From positions 1-9,102 of the forward strand of contig CAZWYU010000039.1 in NCBI GenBank assembly GCA_964638595.1: a stretch of DNA of 9,102 nt, given 5' to 3'. Within the stretch, counting starts at the first letter, position 1. Every line of letters begins with the position of its first letter. The DNA comes from CAZWQR01 sp964638595 (GTDB lineage Bacteria; Patescibacteriota; Minisyncoccia; Minisyncoccales; PEYH01). The position numbers were made by a program, and so were the translations under genes. This document shows positions 5,843 through 9,102 of the stretch, in pieces. The notes under the pieces were generated by a model, which had not been told where the DNA came from, did no database searches, and saw only the letters and a program-made list of their open reading frames with translations.

Positions 5843-5899
5843 GACGTGTCGTTGTCCCCGACGTGTCGTTCCCGATGTATTCCCGATGTATTGATGTAT
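5836..5899 (+). repeat. Tandem repeats between the element and metG
   Basis: Two perfect 17-bp copies of TGTCCCCGACGTGTCGT (5836-5852 and 5853-5869) are followed by two perfect 11-bp copies of TCCCGATGTAT (5870-5880 and 5881-5891) and a partial TGATGTAT (5892-5899). The first unit starts at the centre of the outer palindrome, so the array looks like amplified REP-end sequence that later shortened. It runs up to the metG start codon. Confidence 0.9.
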
Positions 5900-5901
5900 T
5901 A

Positions 5902-7326
5902 ATGAGTAAAGAAAAATTTTACATTTCAACAGCATTGCCTTACGTTAACGCAAAGCCTCACGTTGGCTTTGCTTTAGAATTGATCCAAGCCGATGTTTTG
6001 GCGCGTTATAAGAGAAGTTTGGGTTATGATGTTTTTTTTCTAAGTGGGACGGACGAAAATGGTTTAAAAATTACAAGTGCAGCAGAAAAAGCTAAACTTT
6101 CGGTTAGAGAATTTGCTGATAAGAATTCTGAAAGCTTTAGAGGATTAAAAAAAGCTCTTAATGTTTCTTTAGATGATTTTATAAGAACCACAGAGAATAG
6201 GCATGTTAAAGCAGTTGAAAGATTTTGGCACTTATGTCAGAAAGATATTTATAAAAAGAAATATAAAGGTCTTTATTGTGTAGAGTGCGAGCAGTTCTTA
6301 AAGGAAAAAGATTTAGTTAATGGACTCTGTCCTGAGCACAAAATTAAGCCTGAATTGGTTGAAGAAGAAAATTATTTTTTCAAATTATCTAGACATGAAG
6401 ACCAATTGAGGTCTTTAATAGAAAGTGATGATTATAAAATTATTCCTGAATCTAGAAAAAACGAAGCTCTTGCTTTTATCAATCAAGGATTAGAAGATGT
6501 TTGTATCTCTCGTTCTACAAAAAGAGCTCATGGTTGGGGAATTGATGTTCCGGGCGACAAAAGTCAGAAATTTTGGTGTTGGTGGGATGCGGTTATAAAC
6601 TATGTAAGCGCACTGGATTATGCTCAAGATAGTGAAAAATTTAAAGATTTTTGGTTAGAAAACAATAATAAAATTCATTGTATTGGCAAAGGTATTTTAA
6701 CTTTTCATGCTCTATATTGGCCAGCAGCTTTATTGTCCGCGGGTCTTGCTTTACCAAATACTCTATTCGTCCATGGTTATATAACATCACAGGGACAGAA
6801 AATGTCTAAATCTCTTGGTAACGTGGTTAGTCCTTATGAATTAGTGGAAAAATATGGCACAGATCCAGTTCGCTATTTCTTTTTAAGGGAAATTCCTCCT
6901 TCAAAGGACGGAGATTTTACTTATGAAAAATTTGAAGAACGCTATAGTGCTGATTTAGCTAAAGGTCTTGGCAATTTATTGGCTAGAGTATTAACTTTAG
7001 CAAAAAATATTGAACCTAGGTTTGATAATAAAGGACTAGGAGAAGAAATTCAAAAAGCCAAGAGATCTAGGAATGAATTGCTTGATGATTTTAAATTTAA
7101 CGAAGCTTTAGCCGTTATTTGGGAATTAGTTGCTTTTTGCGATAAATATATTGAAAAAGAAAAACCCTGGGAGGAAAGAGATAATGCCAAGAAGGTCATA
7201 GGAAATTGTCTGTTTGCTTTGAAAGAGATAGCTGAATTGCTTGAGCCTTTCTTGCCTTATACAAGCAAAAAGATAGTTGAACAGTTAGAAACCCAAAAAT
7301 CCGAGGCGTTATTCCCCCGAATTTAA
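5902..7326 (+). CDS. metG: Methionyl-tRNA synthetase
   Basis: Charges tRNA-Met, including the initiator, with methionine. The protein is 474 aa from ATG 5902. The class I Rossmann core opens with YISTALPYVNAKPHVGFALE (7-26), where the HIGH signature reads HVGF (20-23). GTDENGLK (49-56) follows. A single zinc knuckle is formed by C126/C129 and C143/H146 (CPEH). KMSKS is at 300-304 (GQKMSKSLGN). The helical anticodon domain runs from about 345 to the end (FPRI). The C-terminal tRNA-binding OB domain found in many longer MetRS is absent, so this is a short form. GKGI (262-265) replaces the common GKDI. A longer reading from GTG 5863 would add 13 residues encoded only by tandem repeats and is unlikely. 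No Shine-Dalgarno; the start is preceded by stop-start overlaps (TGATG, TAATG). Expression probably depends on the promoter in the adjacent element arm. Confidence 0.96.
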   Translation: MSKEKFYISTALPYVNAKPHVGFALELIQADVLARYKRSLGYDVFFLSGTDENGLKITSAAEKAKLSVREFADKNSESFRGLKKALNVSLDDFIRTTENRHVKAVERFWHLCQKDIYKKKYKGLYCVECEQFLKEKDLVNGLCPEHKIKPELVEEENYFFKLSRHEDQLRSLIESDDYKIIPESRKNEALAFINQGLEDVCISRSTKRAHGWGIDVPGDKSQKFWCWWDAVINYVSALDYAQDSEKFKDFWLENNNKIHCIGKGILTFHALYWPAALLSAGLALPNTLFVHGYITSQGQKMSKSLGNVVSPYELVEKYGTDPVRYFFLREIPPSKDGDFTYEKFEERYSADLAKGLGNLLARVLTLAKNIEPRFDNKGLGEEIQKAKRSRNELLDDFKFNEALAVIWELVAFCDKYIEKEKPWEERDNAKKVIGNCLFALKEIAELLEPFLPYTSKKIVEQLETQKSEALFPRI

Positions 7327-7487
7327 TTTTTTTGTAGCCTATATGGCATATCATATTGTGCATGAGAATTCGTAATCCATAACACGGAACACGGAAAGAA
7401 TCACGAACCGTGAATTGTAAATCGCATAATTCGTATTTCATATAGCGTATTGCGTATAAAACAAAACATAACGCAAGATAAGACAAG

Positions 7488-7512
7488 ATAACATAACATA
7501 ACATAACATAAC
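7488..7512 (+). repeat. ATAAC pentanucleotide microsatellite, 5 copies
   Basis: Five perfect head-to-tail copies of ATAAC, preceded by related words (ACATAACGC, AAGATAAGACAAGATAAC) that look like older diverged units. Confidence 0.9.
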
Positions 7513-7605
7513 AATTGTATTATACGATATACGGTATATGCGCTCCGAAGCAGAATTGAAAATTGAGGAATTGATAATTGATTGAAAATTGATAATTGAA
7601 AATTT

Positions 7606-7637
7606 ACCCCCTCTTTTTTTTAAAAAAAGATGGGGGT
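7606..7637. other. Long A/T-stem hairpin with C5/G5 base
   Basis: ACCCCCTCTTTTTTT (7606-7620) pairs with AAAAAAAGA (7622-7630) and GGGGGT (7632-7637), with one bulged T at 7631 and a single-base loop. This gives 15 pairs. It is embedded in AATTG/GAAATT repeats on both sides. It has no external T-run, so it is either a terminator using its internal T tract or, more likely, the core of a small repeat element. Confidence 0.6.
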
Positions 7638-7681
7638 TAGAAATTGATTAGAAATTAGAAATTAAAAATTAATATCTAGCT

Positions 7682-8515
7682 ATGTTTTTTGATACACACG
7701 CCCATCTAAATTTTGCTACTTTTGTTAGGGATAGGGAAAATCTAGCAAGACAATGTCTTAAAGAAAATGTTTGGTTAATTAATGTAGGAACCAATTATTT
7801 TACTTCAGAAATAGCAGTTAATTTAGCTCAAAAATTTGAGCAGGGAGTTTATGCGGCTGTTGGACTTCATCCTATTAATTTAGGAATAGAAGATTCTAGA
7901 AAGATAAGCGAAGCAGAAATTTTAAAAAAGGAATCACCTTTTGAAAAAGAATTTGACTATGAAAAATATAAACAACTGGCTCAAGATAAAAAAGTAGTAG
8001 CTATTGGAGAAATTGGACTTGATTATTTTTATCAGCCGAAAACAGAGCTAAAGATAAAAGGATTCAAACTTAATCAGGAGATTTTGTTTTTGAAACAATT
8101 AAAACTAGCAAAAGAATTAGATTTGCCCTTGATTATACATTGTCGTAAAGCCCACGAGGATTTATTGAAGATTTTTGTATCTCAACAAGATATTTATCAT
8201 GAAAAATACAAAGGAGTTATCCATTGTTTTACCGGAAATATTACTCAACTTAAAAAATATTTGGAGTTAGGTTTTAATATAGGATTTAACGGCATAATTT
8301 TTAAATTGAATTTAAAAGACGTTATTAAAAAAACTCCCTTAGAAAAACTTTTGATTGAAACAGATTGTCCCTATCTTTCTCCTTCTGGTAAAGACAGAAA
8401 TACTCCTTTAGCCGTGAAAGAAATAGCCAAAGAGATTGCAAACATCAAAAAAAGATCTGTAAGAGAGATAGAAAATCAAACAACCGAAAATGCCCAAAAA
8501 CTTTTTTTTCAATAG
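7682..8515 (+). CDS. TatD-family metal-dependent nuclease
   Basis: A 277-aa TIM-barrel hydrolase of the TatD (YcfH/YabD) family: metal-dependent 3'-5' exonucleases/DNases linked to DNA repair and RNA turnover. All metal ligands are visible: H6 and H8 (FDTHAHL), E110 (AIGEIGLDYF), H153 (LIIHCRKAHEDL), H181 (HCFTG) and D228 (LIETDCPYLSP). The GLHP motif is at 61-64. A charged insertion at about 75-100 is longer than in the roughly 260-aa E. coli protein. ATG 7682 starts directly at the conserved FDTHAHL, so no other start fits. There is no Shine-Dalgarno. In B. subtilis the homologue yabD directly follows metS; here the same order is kept but a repeat-rich spacer lies between, so it may have its own promoter. 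Confidence 0.95.
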   Translation: MFFDTHAHLNFATFVRDRENLARQCLKENVWLINVGTNYFTSEIAVNLAQKFEQGVYAAVGLHPINLGIEDSRKISEAEILKKESPFEKEFDYEKYKQLAQDKKVVAIGEIGLDYFYQPKTELKIKGFKLNQEILFLKQLKLAKELDLPLIIHCRKAHEDLLKIFVSQQDIYHEKYKGVIHCFTGNITQLKKYLELGFNIGFNGIIFKLNLKDVIKKTPLEKLLIETDCPYLSPSGKDRNTPLAVKEIAKEIANIKKRSVREIENQTTENAQKLFFQ

Positions 8516-8520
8516 TCCAT

Positions 8521-8553
8521 TTGACAATTATAATAAAAGTTTTAGTATATAAT
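8521..8553 (+). promoter_or_regulatory. Promoter region for the 37-aa miniprotein
   Basis: A perfect -35 TTGACA (8521-8526) with TAGTAT (8543-8548) 16 bases later. A perfect TATAAT lies at 8548-8553 but is 21 bases from the -35; a second TATAAT at 8529-8534 overlaps this region. The exact -10 is uncertain, but the density of consensus boxes upstream of a gene with a strong ribosome binding site supports a promoter. Confidence 0.6.
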
Positions 8554-8565
8554 ATCTTGCACATT

Positions 8566-8572
8566 AAGGAGG
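8566..8572 (+). promoter_or_regulatory. Strong Shine-Dalgarno AAGGAGG
   Basis: AAGGAGG lies six bases before ATG 8579, a near-perfect anti-16S match at ideal spacing. It is the only strong ribosome binding site seen in the window and fixes the start of the small gene. Confidence 0.9.
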
Positions 8573-8578
8573 TTTTCT

Positions 8579-8692
8579 ATGAGATGGAAAGGATATTTAG
8601 AGCTTCCAAAGGCTGTTAGGAGAAAAGTTTTCTATATTTGTCTATTTGGCGTTGTTGTTGCTCTTTGCTTTTTGAAAATATATGGCTACTAA
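8579..8692 (+). CDS. 37-aa single-pass membrane miniprotein
   Basis: The frame encodes 37 residues, ending with TAA at 8690-8692. The N-terminal half is basic and amphipathic (MRWKGYLELPKAVRRK); the C-terminal half is one hydrophobic helix (VFYICLFGVVVALCFLKIYGY, about 17-37) with two cysteines. The positive-inside rule suggests an N-in, C-out single-pass topology. It is an isolated transcription unit: promoter at 8521-8553, ideal Shine-Dalgarno, and its own terminator at 8706-8731. I do not recognise a family. It could be a small membrane regulator or a hydrophobic toxin-like peptide, but no antitoxin or antisense RNA is evident. The complete set of expression signals argues strongly that it is real despite its size. 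Confidence 0.75.
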   Translation: MRWKGYLELPKAVRRKVFYICLFGVVVALCFLKIYGY

Positions 8693-8705
8693 TTTTAAAA
8701 TTTTG

Positions 8706-8731
8706 GGTCGGGCATGAGCTCGGCCTTTTTT
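8706..8731 (+). terminator. Intrinsic terminator after the miniprotein
   Basis: GGTCGGGC (8706-8713) pairs with GCTCGGCC (8718-8725) through two G-U pairs around the loop ATGA, followed by six T (8726-8731). It sits 13 bases after the stop codon. Confidence 0.88.
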
Positions 8732-8732
8732 G

Positions 8733-8761
8733 TTGAAAAAAAGTCAATTTTCAGTTAAAAT
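8733..8761 (+). promoter_or_regulatory. Promoter candidate for leuS (leaderless)
   Basis: TTGAAA (8733-8738), 17 bases, TAAAAT (8756-8761), just after the terminator. The leuS ATG at 8770 is 8 bases after the -10, so transcription would start at or within 1-3 bases of the start codon. Confidence 0.6.
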
Positions 8762-8769
8762 AAAAAAAT

Positions 8770-9102
8770 ATGAAAGACTATAATCCTCAAAAAATAGAAA
8801 AAAAATGGCAGAGTTATTGGGAGAAAGAAAAGATATTTCAAGCAAAAATTGATTTTAAAAAGAAAAAGTTTTTTGTTCTTGATATGTTCCCTTATCCTTC
8901 TGGTGCTGGTTTGCATGTTGGCCATCCCAGAGGCTATATTGGAACTGACATTATTTCTCATTATTTTAGAATGAACGGTTTCAATGTTTTGCACCCGATG
9001 GGATGGGATGCTTTTGGTCTTCCGGCAGAGAATTATGCTATTAAGACAGGCATTCATCCTTCGATAACTACCAAAAAGAATATTCAGAAATTTAAAGAAC
9101 AA
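8770..9102 (+). CDS. leuS: Leucyl-tRNA synthetase, N-terminal part (runs off the window)
   Basis: The first 111 codons of class I LeuRS, which charges tRNA-Leu. The start MKDYNPQKIEKKWQSYWEKE is the usual N-terminal helix. It is followed by FFVLDMFPYPSGAGLHVGH (34-52) carrying the HIGH motif as HVGH, then GYIGTDIISHYFRMNGFNVL and HPMGWDAFGLPAENYAIKTG, all characteristic of bacterial LeuRS. The editing domain, KMSKS and anticodon domain lie beyond the window; no stop occurs before base 9102. There is no Shine-Dalgarno, and the promoter candidate is almost adjacent to the ATG, which suggests a leaderless mRNA. Confidence 0.97.
   Translation, partial: MKDYNPQKIEKKWQSYWEKEKIFQAKIDFKKKKFFVLDMFPYPSGAGLHVGHPRGYIGTDIISHYFRMNGFNVLHPMGWDAFGLPAENYAIKTGIHPSITTKKNIQKFKEQ

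Larger units (their letters stand above)
4995..5843 (+). mobile_element. REP-associated tyrosine transposase (RAYT) element
   Basis: A roughly 849-bp unit made of one Y1 transposase gene between two inverted arms of exactly equal length (4996-5094 and 5744-5842). Both arms end in the palindrome GGGGAC-N-GTCCCC. The arms match at 68 of 99 positions by hand, without gaps; conservation is highest in the innermost 19 nt and the outermost 13 nt. Each arm also holds a TACCAT...ATGGTA hairpin. RAYT proteins are known to act on single-stranded palindromic REP sequences. The unit sits between rsmI and metG, overlaps the rsmI 3' end, and lies where bacteria such as B. subtilis keep these genes close together. 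No target-site duplication is visible, as expected for HUH enzymes. Whether the whole unit moves is inference. Confidence 0.8.
7327..7681. other. Gene-free low-complexity intergenic region
   Basis: These 355 bases separate metG from the nuclease gene. They hold drifting short-period repeats rather than a gene. First come ATTCGTA/GCGTAT-like words with AACACGG twice (about 7360-7460), then an ATAAC array (7488-7512), the palindrome ATATAC-G-GTATAT (7527-7539), AATTGATA/GAAAATTG words (about 7553-7605), a long hairpin (7606-7637), and GAAATTA words up to the next ATG. A minus-strand frame here (7196-7504) is not credible as a gene. No tRNA or clear promoter was found. Confidence 0.75.

Noticed and set aside
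5836..5899. Tandem repeats considered as a CRISPR array
   Set aside because: The units are directly adjacent with no spacers, only 17 and 11 bp long, and no cas gene is present.
5863..5901. Upstream GTG 5863 or ATG 5875 as the metG start
   Set aside because: The extra 13 residues would be encoded purely by the tandem repeats; family proteins begin near MSKEKFYISTALPY at 5902.
7196..7504. A 102-codon minus-strand open frame overlapping the metG 3' end
   Set aside because: It is antisense to metG for 131 bases and otherwise translates low-complexity repeats. It has no family motif or ribosome binding site.
8755..9102. A 115-codon minus-strand open frame
   Set aside because: It lies antisense to the strongly conserved leuS start and is rich in F, K and I, as expected for the reverse of an AT-rich gene.

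Overview
The window looks like a low-GC bacterial chromosome segment of the Candidate Phyla Radiation (Patescibacteria/Parcubacteria) type. This is inference from the short informational genes, AT-rich codon use, a GlyRS of the single-chain dimeric class, a MetRS with an HVGF signature, and the near absence of Shine-Dalgarno sequences. No rRNA or tRNA gene was seen and no species can be named.

Layout. 1-207: a 64-bp exact direct repeat duplicates the start of glyS around a spacer with two hairpins. 151-1479: glycyl-tRNA synthetase. 1581-1802: small DUF5668/LiaF-like membrane protein. 1799-1956: a consensus promoter (TTGACA-16-TATAAT), a compact RNA of about 124 nt with a possible pseudoknot and an 8-codon lysine-rich ORF, then a UUCG-loop terminator. 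1997-5051: a tight cluster of M16 zinc peptidase, AI-2E/PerM-family permease and RsmI 16S rRNA methyltransferase. 4995-5843: a roughly 849-bp REP-associated tyrosine transposase element with symmetric 99-nt inverted ends. 5836-5899: short tandem repeats leading into metG. 5902-7326: methionyl-tRNA synthetase. 7327-7681: degenerate low-complexity DNA with a long hairpin. 7682-8515: TatD-family nuclease. 8579-8692: 37-aa membrane miniprotein, the only gene here with a strong Shine-Dalgarno, followed by a terminator. 8770-9102: the 5' part of leucyl-tRNA synthetase, cut by the window end.

The genes are mostly translation housekeeping (three aminoacyl-tRNA synthetases and RsmI) plus membrane and proteolysis functions. 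The order rsmI - metG - tatD recalls yabC - metS - yabD of Bacillus subtilis. Here that old cluster is split by the transposase element, which supplies the last 18 codons of rsmI and appears to supply an outward promoter for metG. Several genes (leuS, M16 peptidase, DUF5668) have promoter-like sequences so close to the ATG that their mRNAs would be leaderless or nearly so.

The best candidates for something undescribed are the promoter-RNA-terminator unit at 1799-1956 and the symmetric REP/transposase element with outward promoters in both ends.
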